DNA of 9,456 nt. Origin: Prochloron sp. SP5CPC1. Its GTDB lineage: Bacteria; Cyanobacteriota; Cyanobacteriia; Cyanobacteriales; Prochloraceae. Of the stretch, positions 1 through 6,662 are shown piece after piece. Each line of letters begins with the position of its first letter. Positions within the stretch are counted from its first letter, which is position 1. A program made the translations under genes and the position numbers. A model generated the notes under the pieces. It did not search any database, was not told the DNA's origin, and was given only the letters and a program-made list of their open reading frames with translations. The stretch covers positions 1-9,456 of the forward strand of contig JACONB010000113.1 of the NCBI GenBank assembly GCA_014323965.1. The letters are read 5' to 3'.

Positions 1-1068
1 GGTGATTGCACAGTTTCTAATGATACTATAACCAGCAAGGATTGCAGGATGAATGCCAGAAGCACTGAGCCTCAGGATCCACCCCAAAATCCCACTACTG
101 GCGTCAGCCCCAAGCCCGTAGATTCTTTTCCCGACCCCGATCGCCGTCCCTATGGTTTCCGGCTCAAGAATGGCGCAGTGCTCTATCGTGGCTCAACGCT
201 AACTGCGGATACCGACGTTACTGCTGGAATGTCCTTTATTAGCGACAACCCGATTTACATTCAGGGAAATTTCAACTTACATAGTACCGATGGAACTACA
301 GATAATCTCATTGAGGAGTTCAAGGGTAGTGATGATAAAGGCAAGCTAAAAGATAATTTTAGCAATTTTTATAAACGTGAAAATTTGAACAATAAATTTG
401 CCAGGAATAATCAAGATACTTGGCGACCAACAGAAATTTTTGGGGACGCAGTAACAATTCTCTCCAATGATTTCGGCGATGGTTACATAAATAGCCGTCA
501 ACCCGTATCCCGAGTTGATCGCAATGGAAATATGTCTGGATCAGGTAACAGTCGGCTTCAATTTAAAGACCTATGGCCAGATAATTTCAGTAAAGCAAGT
601 AAAGTTAGAGTAAATGCAGTCATAGTTAGCGGTATCGTACCTTCCCGTGGCTTGCAATTCTCAGGAGGGTTACGCACTTTAGCTCGGTTCATAGAAGATT
701 GGGATGATGTCTCAGTGTATATTCAAGGATCTTTCCTCCAGGTAAATTTTAATACTTATGCTACCGGTCCCGCTGAGTATGACGCATGGAACGTTTCCAG
801 AGTAGCTATTGATGATAGTCCCGTTCTTCGCTTTATTAACCAATCTTATAAAGCTCCCACCCGCAAATGGGGCTACGATGTAGCACTCCAGTACCGACCA
901 CCAGCACCAGTTTCTGACCGTTTTGTCTCTTTAGGCAGTCCTCGCAATGAATTCTACCAGGAAATGCCCCCGGAGGATGCCTACAATCAACTCTTATTCT
1001 GTGCCAGAGTCCCATCGGCGAATACTAATTCAAATGAGGATCCAATCTATAAAAAATTATGCAAGTAA
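1..1068 (+). CDS. hpsA: HpsA-like hormogonium polysaccharide protein, C-terminal part (5' end outside window)
   Basis: The frame is open from base 1 to the TAA at 1066-1068 (355 residues), so the ATG at 49 is an internal methionine and the true start lies left of the window. I recognise the C-terminal part of HpsA, a large exported protein of the cyanobacterial hps locus needed for secretion of the polysaccharide used in gliding. Recognisable stretches are DNPIYIQGNFNLH (start of the C-terminal domain), VNAVIVSGIVPSRG, a GGLRTLARFIEDW block and GSFLQVNFNTYATGPAEYDAW. No transmembrane segment is seen in this part. The identity is supported by context: two pseudopilin genes follow at once on the same strand, in the hpsA-hpsB-hpsC order. 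The molecular role of HpsA is not well defined; I infer an extracellular or envelope location from family knowledge. Confidence 0.85.
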   Translation, partial: GDCTVSNDTITSKDCRMNARSTEPQDPPQNPTTGVSPKPVDSFPDPDRRPYGFRLKNGAVLYRGSTLTADTDVTAGMSFISDNPIYIQGNFNLHSTDGTTDNLIEEFKGSDDKGKLKDNFSNFYKRENLNNKFARNNQDTWRPTEIFGDAVTILSNDFGDGYINSRQPVSRVDRNGNMSGSGNSRLQFKDLWPDNFSKASKVRVNAVIVSGIVPSRGLQFSGGLRTLARFIEDWDDVSVYIQGSFLQVNFNTYATGPAEYDAWNVSRVAIDDSPVLRFINQSYKAPTRKWGYDVALQYRPPAPVSDRFVSLGSPRNEFYQEMPPEDAYNQLLFCARVPSANTNSNEDPIYKKLCK

Positions 1069-1071
1069 AAT

Positions 1072-1079
1072 GGAGGTGA
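1072..1079 (+). promoter_or_regulatory. strong Shine-Dalgarno that fixes the hpsB start
   Basis: GGAGGTGA is a nearly full anti-16S match. It begins four bases after the hpsA stop and lies just upstream of three in-frame ATGs (1070, 1079, 1085). Only the ATG at 1085 has normal spacing (8 bases after GGAGG). The upstream methionine at 947 lies deep within hpsA and is not a credible start. Confidence 0.75.
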
Positions 1080-1084
1080 TGAAA

Positions 1085-1777
1085 ATGGCAACTAAAAAAG
1101 GACTGGGTCAAGATTCAAAACTGCTCCAACCAGCTTTAGACTCCCAAAACAATCGGGGTGCCAGTCTTTTGGAAGTATTGGCAGCCATTGTCATCATTAC
1201 CACAATTCTTGCCATTGTCAGCCCCATGTTGTTTCTAGTTGCTGCCAGCCGCGTCCATACGAGACAAGTGGAACAGGCCATGGATTTGGCCCGGAGTGAG
1301 ATAGGGCTGATTCAGGCTAGAATGACTCGGGGAGTGTCTGTAGCAGATCAAGGCACCCTATTGCCACCGAAGTTAGCCTCAGAGGAAGTCTTTCCTGCAT
1401 CTGCGCCCACAAGTGTGGTAGATAATAGATCCGACGCTACCACAACTGCTGCTTTCAAAGTAGATGTAGATGGCGATGACTTTATTGTGCAAACATTCCG
1501 AGATGCAGGGGAGACTTTTAGCGAAGGTTCAAATGACGAGGAATTAGCTATCTTCGATATGGGGGTGCGGGTATATTCCATTGCAGCTGAAAGCAACTTG
1601 AAAGGAAGTAAAGGGGAAACGGAGCTTGCTTCATTACAATTTGGCGGAGGATTAAAAGACAGAACCACACGCCCCCTAGCAGCTCTCTATACTGAAATAA
1701 GTCGGAGTGATTTGGAATTTTCCCTGGAGGCCTATGAGGAATATTTGAAACCAACACCACCAACACCAACACCATAA
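1085..1777 (+). CDS. hpsB: hormogonium polysaccharide secretion pseudopilin HpsB
   Basis: A 230-residue pseudopilin, thought to form part of a type II/IV-pilus-like assembly that helps export gliding polysaccharide. A polar leader of 25 residues ends in ...NNRG, followed by ASLLEV: prepilin peptidase would cleave after G25, and E30 is the conserved Glu at +5 of the mature protein. Residues 26-49 form the hydrophobic helix that anchors in the inner membrane before assembly. The remainder is a soluble domain containing a DVDGDDFIVQTFRD stretch. The C-terminus is a short Pro/Thr tail (KPTPPTPTP) encoded by an ACCAAC-like DNA repeat. It starts 16 bases after hpsA and is followed 19 bases later by hpsC, so the three are probably co-transcribed. 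The HpsB name rests on position and overall resemblance; the pseudopilin assignment itself is firm. Confidence 0.85.
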   Translation: MATKKGLGQDSKLLQPALDSQNNRGASLLEVLAAIVIITTILAIVSPMLFLVAASRVHTRQVEQAMDLARSEIGLIQARMTRGVSVADQGTLLPPKLASEEVFPASAPTSVVDNRSDATTTAAFKVDVDGDDFIVQTFRDAGETFSEGSNDEELAIFDMGVRVYSIAAESNLKGSKGETELASLQFGGGLKDRTTRPLAALYTEISRSDLEFSLEAYEEYLKPTPPTPTP

Positions 1778-1796
1778 GCTAAGGGGAGATAAAATT

Positions 1797-2867
1797 GTGA
1801 TTTTAGCACTCCTAAAAGCAATAATCGCCAAGCTTCCACAGGAAAAACCTAAAGCAGGGTTCACCTTAGTAGAAGCTCTTGCTGTCATGGTAATGAGCAC
1901 CATTGTCATTTCCAGCCTCCTAGCCTTGACAAACCAGTTAACTCGAGCTAACCAACGGGAAATAGCCCGCACCTCAACTCAGGAGGAAATGAAACGTGCT
2001 CTAAACTACATGGCTCAGGAGTTGCGAGGGGCTGTTTACGTCTATAATGGTGACCAGTTGACTGGTATAACAAGCAATTTGCCAGCAAGTTTTTCCGATA
2101 ACGACAAAACACCGATTTTAGCTTTTTGGAAAGCAGAACCAGTTCCTTATACCGATCCTCAGGCGATTCCAACAGATTGTACTAAAATAACAGACGACGA
2201 TGAAAAAGATGATTGTAACGATTTAAAAATAGAACGTCGCACTTATACTTTGGTTGTCTACGCCCAATATACGGCAAATAATGATAATTGGGAAGGAGAA
2301 TCGCGGATTATCCGCTATCAGTTACGGAAATTCAAGAGCGATGACTTAAAAGCTAACTCTACTCAATTATCTAAAAATACTGGCTATGTAGATCCAGAAA
2401 AAGATGATACTACCTTTGCCACTTGGCCAAATGATGAAGATAATAAGAATTTGCAAGGTGGGCGTCCAGATGGCAGAGGAAATACGCCAGTGTTAGTGGA
2501 TTATGTAGATGATGATGAAGATAGCAATGCCAGCGATAGTTGTGATAGATTAAGTCGAGAAGATATAACTGCTGCAGAAAGAGCAGCAATAAATGCACTT
2601 ACCGATGAAGCAGCGAAGGAAGCAGCAGAGAAGGATAGATACAGATACAAGATAACACCAAAACCAACATCAACAAAACCTGTACGTGGCTTTTATGCCT
2701 GTGTTAGAGATGTAATAGACAGTCAAGGGAATTCAAACAATCAAGATGTAGTGCTTTTCTTGCGCGGCAGTGCTGAGGGTAGATCAGGATTGAAACAGGA
2801 TGACTTTTTGCCCTTACTGCAAACAAGAGTAATTATTCGGGGTGTCATTAATAAGAATACGGGCTAA
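1797..2867 (+). CDS. hpsC: hormogonium polysaccharide secretion pseudopilin HpsC
   Basis: A 356-residue pseudopilin with a GTG start, chosen because AAGGGGAGA (1781-1789) lies about 8 bases upstream. The leader is 21 residues; cleavage is expected after G21 in KAGFTLVEA, with E26 at +5 and a hydrophobic helix over about residues 22-45. Four cysteines (128, 140, 249, 302) fall in two pairs and could form disulfides after export. The C-terminal block, VVLFLRGSAEGR then FLPLLQTRVIIRGV, is what I recognise as HpsC-like. Between Cys249 and Cys302 lies a charged, alanine-rich stretch (about residues 252-295) that looks like an expansion, and residues 237-243 are almost all Asp/Glu. Probable role: minor pilin of the polysaccharide export apparatus, acting with HpsA and HpsB. 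Confidence 0.85.
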   Translation: MILALLKAIIAKLPQEKPKAGFTLVEALAVMVMSTIVISSLLALTNQLTRANQREIARTSTQEEMKRALNYMAQELRGAVYVYNGDQLTGITSNLPASFSDNDKTPILAFWKAEPVPYTDPQAIPTDCTKITDDDEKDDCNDLKIERRTYTLVVYAQYTANNDNWEGESRIIRYQLRKFKSDDLKANSTQLSKNTGYVDPEKDDTTFATWPNDEDNKNLQGGRPDGRGNTPVLVDYVDDDEDSNASDSCDRLSREDITAAERAAINALTDEAAKEAAEKDRYRYKITPKPTSTKPVRGFYACVRDVIDSQGNSNNQDVVLFLRGSAEGRSGLKQDDFLPLLQTRVIIRGVINKNTG

Positions 2868-2974
2868 TGAAGAAAATCAGCAGCTACTCCCAGAGTGAAA
2901 CCGGTTTTACTACAGATTCTTTTAGGTGCTTTAAGAAGGAATTGTCCTTAAAATGGGTTAATGTCATTGAATAA
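2867..2974 (+). pseudogene. remnant of a fourth pseudopilin gene (leader plus cleavage motif only)
   Basis: The ATG shares one base with the hpsC stop (TAATG), the usual sign of translational coupling. It opens a 35-codon frame beginning MKKISSYSQSETGFT. A short lysine-containing leader followed by ETGFT is the standard start of a type IV pilin-like protein, but the hydrophobic helix and Glu+5 expected next are absent: after codon 15 (base 2911) the frame reads TDSFRCFKKELS and stops. The last 27 bases are antisense to the intact small gene on the other strand, so the tail is not real pseudopilin coding. I infer a truncated gene, perhaps hpsD, which as I recall follows hpsC in the hps locus. 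A chance resemblance over five residues is possible. Confidence 0.5.
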
Positions 2975-3223
2975 CTTCCGAATTCGCAGCAGAAAGATTA
3001 ATTCTTGCAATTTGGGATTTATTTCTGGACTAAACTCCCGTTGAGCTAACTCTGCTTCTAATTCAGCATATTCCGCAGCAGTGAGAGGTTTATTATCAAT
3101 AGGCGATCGCCCCTCCGTAATAATTTCCGTCCGCAATATTTCCTCAGGAATATCCTCTGGGGGAGGTAAAGCCATGGCTACTTCTACCCATAATAAAAAT
3201 GTTATTATTATTAATTTATCCAT
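2948..3223 (-). CDS. small exported acidic protein of unknown function, gshB operon
   Basis: A 91-residue protein. Residues 1-18 look like a signal peptide (MDKLIIITFLLWVEVAMA, cleavage likely after A18), followed by LPPPEDIPEEILRTEIITE, a Glu-rich middle with a predicted helix (TAAEYAELEAELAQRE) and a basic hydrophobic C-terminus (IFLLRIRKLFND). I believe similar small proteins occur in other cyanobacteria, but no function is known to me and none is claimed. The ATG lies inside the end of gshB (8-base overlap, ATGGATAA), so translation is probably coupled to gshB. It contains a HIP1 site. It converges on the hps cluster. Confidence 0.75.
   Translation of the reverse strand: MDKLIIITFLLWVEVAMALPPPEDIPEEILRTEIITEGRSPIDNKPLTAAEYAELEAELAQREFSPEINPKLQELIFLLRIRKLFNDINPF
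3103..3110. repeat. HIP1 octamer
   Basis: GCGATCGC, the palindrome overrepresented in many cyanobacterial genomes, within the small exported-protein gene. Two more copies occur in lnt. Confidence 0.9.
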
Positions 3224-4151
3224 AAATTAATAACTTTTCTTCAAGCCATTCTATAGTTTGTTTTCCTAGGTTAGTATGACTAAGACGGTCAATTTCCCTA
3301 ACTCCAGTAGGACTAGTCACATTAACTTCTGTAAGGTAACCGCCAATAACATCCAAACCGACAAAATACAGACCATCTGCTCTTAGTTTAGCACCAACTG
3401 TAGCACAAATGTAACTATCCTTTTCCGTCAGTGCTGTTGCAGCCACCCTACCCCCCACAGCCATATTACCACGAAAATCTTCACCAGTAGGAATGCGATT
3501 TACCGCCCCAATAGGTTTTCCGTCGAGCATAATAATTCGTTTATCCCCTTCCTTTGCAGCAGGTAAATATTCCTGAACCATGACAGGTTCTCTACCTTGG
3601 TGGGTGCTAATTTCAATCAAGGAGTTAAAATTGCCATCAGTTGGAGACAAATATAAAATTCCCTCTCCCCCTTTCCCTCCTAAGGGTTTAATCACCCCTG
3701 CTCCCTTTTCCTGGACAAATTGCCGAATAATGGTTTTATCCTGACTCACTATAGTAGCAGGAATAAGGGAAGGAAACTGCAAAGCGTACATTTTTTCGTT
3801 AGCAAGTCTCAACCCTGCGGGGGAATTAACTACTAAAGTCTTTTGGGGATTAAGCAAATCTAGGATATAGGTACCATAGAGGTAGGAAATGTTAACTGGG
3901 GGATCTTTACGCATGAAAACAGCATTCATCTCCCCCAAGGGTTTTAGCACACCTTGAGAAAGAGTATACCAGGGTTCTGTTTCAACTTGAGAGAGCATTG
4001 CCCAAGGTGTACTATCTACCACACTCAACTGCTCCAGCTCACACACCCAGACTTCATGCTCCTTAGCTTGTGCTGCTTCCATTAAAGCTACGGTAGTATC
4101 GTGTCCCGGATCTAGCTGAGAGATTGGATCGATAATAAATGCTAATTTCAC
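3216..4151 (-). CDS. gshB: glutathione synthetase (ATP-grasp)
   Basis: A 311-residue cytosolic enzyme joining gamma-glutamylcysteine and glycine with ATP to make glutathione. The start is a GTG (4151-4149), supported by the family-typical N-terminus MKLAFIIDPISQLDPGHDT. In order: N-terminal domain with FMRKDPP (about 79-85), NSPAGLRLANEK before the ATP-grasp fold (109-120), the glycine-rich ATP loop VIKPLGGKGGEGI (153-165), VQEYLPAAKEGDKRI (192-206), DFRGNMAVGG (225-234) and the Mg/ATP-binding C-terminal block LDVIGGYLTEVNVTSPTG (266-283). Length is normal and no key motif is missing. It follows the glutaredoxin gene by 16 bases with only a weak Shine-Dalgarno, so it is probably translated from the same mRNA. 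Confidence 0.96.
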   Translation of the reverse strand: MKLAFIIDPISQLDPGHDTTVALMEAAQAKEHEVWVCELEQLSVVDSTPWAMLSQVETEPWYTLSQGVLKPLGEMNAVFMRKDPPVNISYLYGTYILDLLNPQKTLVVNSPAGLRLANEKMYALQFPSLIPATIVSQDKTIIRQFVQEKGAGVIKPLGGKGGEGILYLSPTDGNFNSLIEISTHQGREPVMVQEYLPAAKEGDKRIIMLDGKPIGAVNRIPTGEDFRGNMAVGGRVAATALTEKDSYICATVGAKLRADGLYFVGLDVIGGYLTEVNVTSPTGVREIDRLSHTNLGKQTIEWLEEKLLIYG

Positions 4152-4167
4152 GCTTGTGGTCCAAATT

Positions 4168-4431
4168 TTAAGTTGTTTGAAGCAAAGAATCTAACTGTTT
4201 GCCATATTCCAGGTCATATAAGTCATCGCAACCCCCTATATGTTGATTATCGATAAATATTTGAGGTAAACTGGAACTTCCCCCCGCTCTTTGAGTCATT
4301 TTTTCTCTAGCGTCAGTATCCCCATCGATACAATATTCAGTAAAGTGGCACCCCTTTTGGTTAAGTAATGCCTTGGCACGAATGCAAAAAGGGCAACGAC
4401 TCCAAGTATAAATTTCTATTTTAGCAGCCAT
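4168..4431 (-). CDS. grxC: glutaredoxin 3-type (GrxC), dithiol CPFC
   Basis: An 87-residue thioredoxin-fold protein that reduces disulfides and glutathionylated proteins using glutathione. The active site CPFC is at residues 13-16 in YTWSRCPFCIRAKALL. The glutathione-binding SLPQIFID (residues 54-61, with the cis-proline) and the following GGCDDLYDLE block are present. It is the first gene of a minus-strand operon with gshB, so the glutathione producer and a glutathione user are made together. The sequence just upstream carries a short AGGA. No odd features. Confidence 0.95.
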   Translation of the reverse strand: MAAKIEIYTWSRCPFCIRAKALLNQKGCHFTEYCIDGDTDAREKMTQRAGGSSSLPQIFIDNQHIGGCDDLYDLEYGKQLDSLLQTT

Positions 4432-4531
4432 AATCCTGGCAAATAGGGCGGAATGTATATTTCCATTCTAGACTAAAGTGCCTCAAAAAAGATTATAACA
4501 TTAAAGTTCCCTAAGTACCCCTGAAAAAGCT
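4432..4531. promoter_or_regulatory. divergent intergenic region between grxC and the pentapeptide-repeat gene
   Basis: This 100-base gap must serve both directions. TATAAC (4494-4499) is a possible plus-strand -10 with a poor -35 (TAGACT, 4469-4474, 19-base spacer). On the minus strand TATAAT (complement of 4492-4497) overlaps it and lies about 60 bases from the grxC start; I see no convincing -35 for it. An imperfect palindrome GGAATGTATATTTCC (4450-4464) lies in the presumed grxC leader and could be an operator. The plus-strand gene has no clear Shine-Dalgarno. Confidence 0.35.
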
Positions 4532-5296
4532 ATGTTACCCAGAATTATCGCCACCGCTGCCATTTTCACAACCCTCAATCTCTCTACTCCCGTTAGAGCC
4601 GAAAATCTTCAAGACCTTTCCCAACTACTAGCTACCAAACAATGTCCCCAATGCGATTTGGAGGGGAGTGGCTTAGTCATGGCTAACTTAGCTGGTGCTC
4701 AACTATCCGGTGCCAATTTGAATGGAGCTAACCTTAGTCGTGCAGACTTGAGGGGAGCAGATCTGAGCGGTGCAGATCTGAGTGGTGCTTCTCTACACGG
4801 AGCTAACCTAACCGGTGCTATTTTAATCGGAGCGAAACTCTATGGTAGTGACTTGAGAAAAGCTTACCTAGTGAATGCCAATTTAATCGGGGTTAGTTTA
4901 GATACTGCTTATATGGAGGGAGCAATCGGTATTCCCAATTATGCCGGAACCCCAGAGCAGTTTCACTTCTGGGGGTTAGCAGAAGCAGAGAAAGGCAATT
5001 ATAACAGAGCTATAGAACACTATAATCAAGCCCTCAGTATCAACTCTCAATTTGCCCCCGCTTACCTAGGTAGGGGATTAGCTCGTTATCGCTTGGGAGA
5101 CGAACCCGGAGCAATTCAAGATGGGGAAATAGCCGTTAAATTCTTTCAAGAGCAGGGAAATGAGACTGGACGTCAGGGAGCAGAACACTTTCTGGAAGGA
5201 ATGGAATTCGCTCGCAATGCTCCTCGGGGTGGAGGTGGGGGAGTAGAGAAGGTTTTGGGAAGTATTGGTGGACTGTTGCTGCGATTTTTGTTCTAA
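4532..5296 (+). CDS. exported pentapeptide-repeat and TPR protein
   Basis: A 254-residue protein. Residues 1-23 resemble a signal peptide (ending STPVRA, cleavage before EN), so it probably acts in the periplasm or thylakoid lumen. A CPQC motif (38-41) leads into about 18 consecutive pentapeptide repeats of A(N/D)LxG type (41-130), expected to fold as a right-handed quadrilateral beta-helix. After a linker (AIGIPNYAGTPEQF) come two TPR-like helical hairpins (about 144-211), including GNYNRAIEHYNQALSINSQFAPAY. The tail is glycine-rich then hydrophobic (GGGGG... LLLRFLF). The combination suggests a protein-binding scaffold; no partner or reaction can be named. The next gene on the strand, lnt, starts 46 bases later, so they may be co-transcribed. 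Confidence 0.85.
   Translation: MLPRIIATAAIFTTLNLSTPVRAENLQDLSQLLATKQCPQCDLEGSGLVMANLAGAQLSGANLNGANLSRADLRGADLSGADLSGASLHGANLTGAILIGAKLYGSDLRKAYLVNANLIGVSLDTAYMEGAIGIPNYAGTPEQFHFWGLAEAEKGNYNRAIEHYNQALSINSQFAPAYLGRGLARYRLGDEPGAIQDGEIAVKFFQEQGNETGRQGAEHFLEGMEFARNAPRGGGGGVEKVLGSIGGLLLRFLF
4757..4786 (+). repeat. 15-base tandem duplication inside the pentapeptide array
   Basis: Two adjacent copies of GCAGATCTGAGYGGT (14 of 15 bases identical) encode ADLSG twice. The near-identity at DNA level suggests a recent gain of one pentapeptide coil by slippage or unequal exchange. Confidence 0.75.
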
Positions 5297-5306
5297 CTTT
5301 AGTTTC

Positions 5307-5330
5307 ACGCAGAGGCGCAGAGGCACAGAG
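5307..5330 (+). repeat. short tandem repeat array 1 (CGCAGAG type), upstream of lnt
   Basis: Three units with period 8: ACGCAGAG, GCGCAGAG, GCACAGAG. It lies between the pentapeptide gene stop (5296) and the lnt ATG (5343). The last unit runs into AGAGAGG (5327-5333), the best Shine-Dalgarno for lnt. This is the short tandemly repeated type known in cyanobacteria. Confidence 0.8.
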
Positions 5331-5342
5331 AGGTGGGGAGAG

Positions 5343-6662
5343 ATGAAGAAAATTGCCCTAGCTTTCATCGGTGGTATCCTTATGGGGCTGACAACAGCTC
5401 CAGTATCCGCTTGGTTTCTCGCTTGGGTCGCTCTAGTTCCTCTCTGGATCTTAATCACCCGCAAGGACGAATCCTATCTTCTCATTTCCTTAGCTTGGGG
5501 ATTAGGTTATCACGGTTTAGCTTTATTTTGGATAACTGGGATTCATCCCATGACTTGGATGGGAGTTCCTTGGTTAGTGAGTTTGGCGATCGCCCTTTTC
5601 TGCTGGCTCTTCATTACTCTCTGGGGTGCAGCTTTAGTGGTAGCTTGGTGCGCAGTCATGAGATTTCTTTCCCTTTCCTCTGGGTTGGGGCGAATTTTGG
5701 TGGGGGTTGCGGTATGGTGTGGTTTGGAAGCAGTTTGGAGTAGTGGACCTTTGTGGTGGAGTGGGTTATCTTATACACAGAGTCCTCACAATTTGGCTAT
5801 TTTGCAATGGAGTCAGGTATCGGGGCCATCTACCATCACAGCTGCAATTGTAGCAGTTAATGGTTTAATTGCTGAGGCTGTGGGTTACGGAACTTTTCGT
5901 TTCTGGAAGACTAAGTCTTTTATCATAGCATTAGGATTCTTGGTTAGTTGCCATGGCATTGGATTTTGGTTATTTAATCGTCCAGTGGATACATTCGCGG
6001 AAAATGCCATTAAAGTTGGTATTATTCAGGGGAATATCCCCAATGAAATCAAGCTGTATCCCGCTGGTTGGCGCAAAGCCATTGAGGGTTATACTGCTGG
6101 TTATGAAACTTTAGCTGCTGACGGGGTAGATATAATTCTCACTCCTGAGACTGCATTTCCTTTTTCTTGGCAATATTTGGTGGCGAGTTCGGCAACATTT
6201 TATCGAGCAATTTTAGAGTGGGGGGTACCTGTTTGGGTGGGAGCACTTGGTGAAGAAGGAGGTAATTACACCAATAGACAGGCAATTGTAGGTATTTGTT
6301 ACGAGTCTGCTTTTGCGGAGCATTTCCGCCGTCAAACTGCTGCTGGGGGTGAGTTCATTATTACTGCTGCCAATAATGCCCATTATAGCAATAGTATGCC
6401 AGCTCAACACCATGCTCAGGACGTAATGCGGGCCATAGAAAGCGATCGCTGGGCAGCGAGAGCTACCAATACAGGCTATTCTGCCATTATAGATCCCCGA
6501 GGGCGCACCCTTTGGATCTCCCAGATTAATACTTACCAGCTTCATAAAGATACCATCTACAAAAGACAGACTCAAACCTTATATGTGAGGTGGGGAGATT
6601 GGTTAACAAAAGTTTTGTTGGTATTGGGCACTATTGAAGGAATAAAGGCAAAAGTAAAGTGA
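5343..6662 (+). CDS. lnt: apolipoprotein N-acyltransferase, probably inactivated by an internal deletion
   Basis: Lnt is an inner-membrane enzyme that transfers the third acyl chain from phospholipid to the N-terminal cysteine of lipoproteins. I start at the ATG at 5343 (439 residues), nine bases after AGAGAGG; the open frame reaches back to 5265 but there encodes the neighbour's tail and a repeat array. Residues 1-220 hold hydrophobic membrane helices. The nitrilase-like domain begins at KVGIIQGNIPNE. The catalytic Glu is E269 (TPETAFP) and the nucleophile is C319 (GICYES), followed by the conserved NNAHYS and AIESDRWAARATNTGYS. E-to-C spacing is only 50 residues, against 120 in E. coli (E267, C387), and no lysine occurs between them: the segment holding the catalytic lysine (E. 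coli K335) and the usual VPFGE-type motif is gone, with NYTN joined directly to RQAIVG. The reading frame is kept. Activity is unlikely as read. The 3' end overlaps cdsA by 32 bases. Confidence 0.9.
   Translation: MKKIALAFIGGILMGLTTAPVSAWFLAWVALVPLWILITRKDESYLLISLAWGLGYHGLALFWITGIHPMTWMGVPWLVSLAIALFCWLFITLWGAALVVAWCAVMRFLSLSSGLGRILVGVAVWCGLEAVWSSGPLWWSGLSYTQSPHNLAILQWSQVSGPSTITAAIVAVNGLIAEAVGYGTFRFWKTKSFIIALGFLVSCHGIGFWLFNRPVDTFAENAIKVGIIQGNIPNEIKLYPAGWRKAIEGYTAGYETLAADGVDIILTPETAFPFSWQYLVASSATFYRAILEWGVPVWVGALGEEGGNYTNRQAIVGICYESAFAEHFRRQTAAGGEFIITAANNAHYSNSMPAQHHAQDVMRAIESDRWAARATNTGYSAIIDPRGRTLWISQINTYQLHKDTIYKRQTQTLYVRWGDWLTKVLLVLGTIEGIKAKVK
5586..5593. repeat. HIP1 octamer
   Basis: GCGATCGC in the membrane part of lnt. 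Confidence 0.9.
6442..6449. repeat. HIP1 octamer
   Basis: GCGATCGC in the region of lnt encoding AIESDRWAA. Confidence 0.9.

Noticed and set aside
947..1084. Upstream extension of hpsB to the ATG at 947
   Set aside because: It lies wholly in another frame of hpsA, has no pilin-like character, and the strong GGAGGTGA at 1072 points to the ATG at 1085.
2930..2952. Hairpin AAGGA-ATTG-TCCTT as a terminator between the convergent hps cluster and the gshB operon
   Set aside because: The stem is only five pairs, AT-rich, and no T-run follows on either strand.
5307..5330. Tandem arrays (here and at 8144 and 9190) as CRISPR
   Set aside because: Units are about 8 bases with no spacers and no cas genes; they match the short tandem repeats of cyanobacteria.
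5265..5342. Upstream extension of lnt to the ATG at 5265
   Set aside because: It overlaps the end of the pentapeptide gene and translates the tandem repeat array; MKKIALAFIGG at 5343 is the natural N-terminus with a good ribosome binding site.
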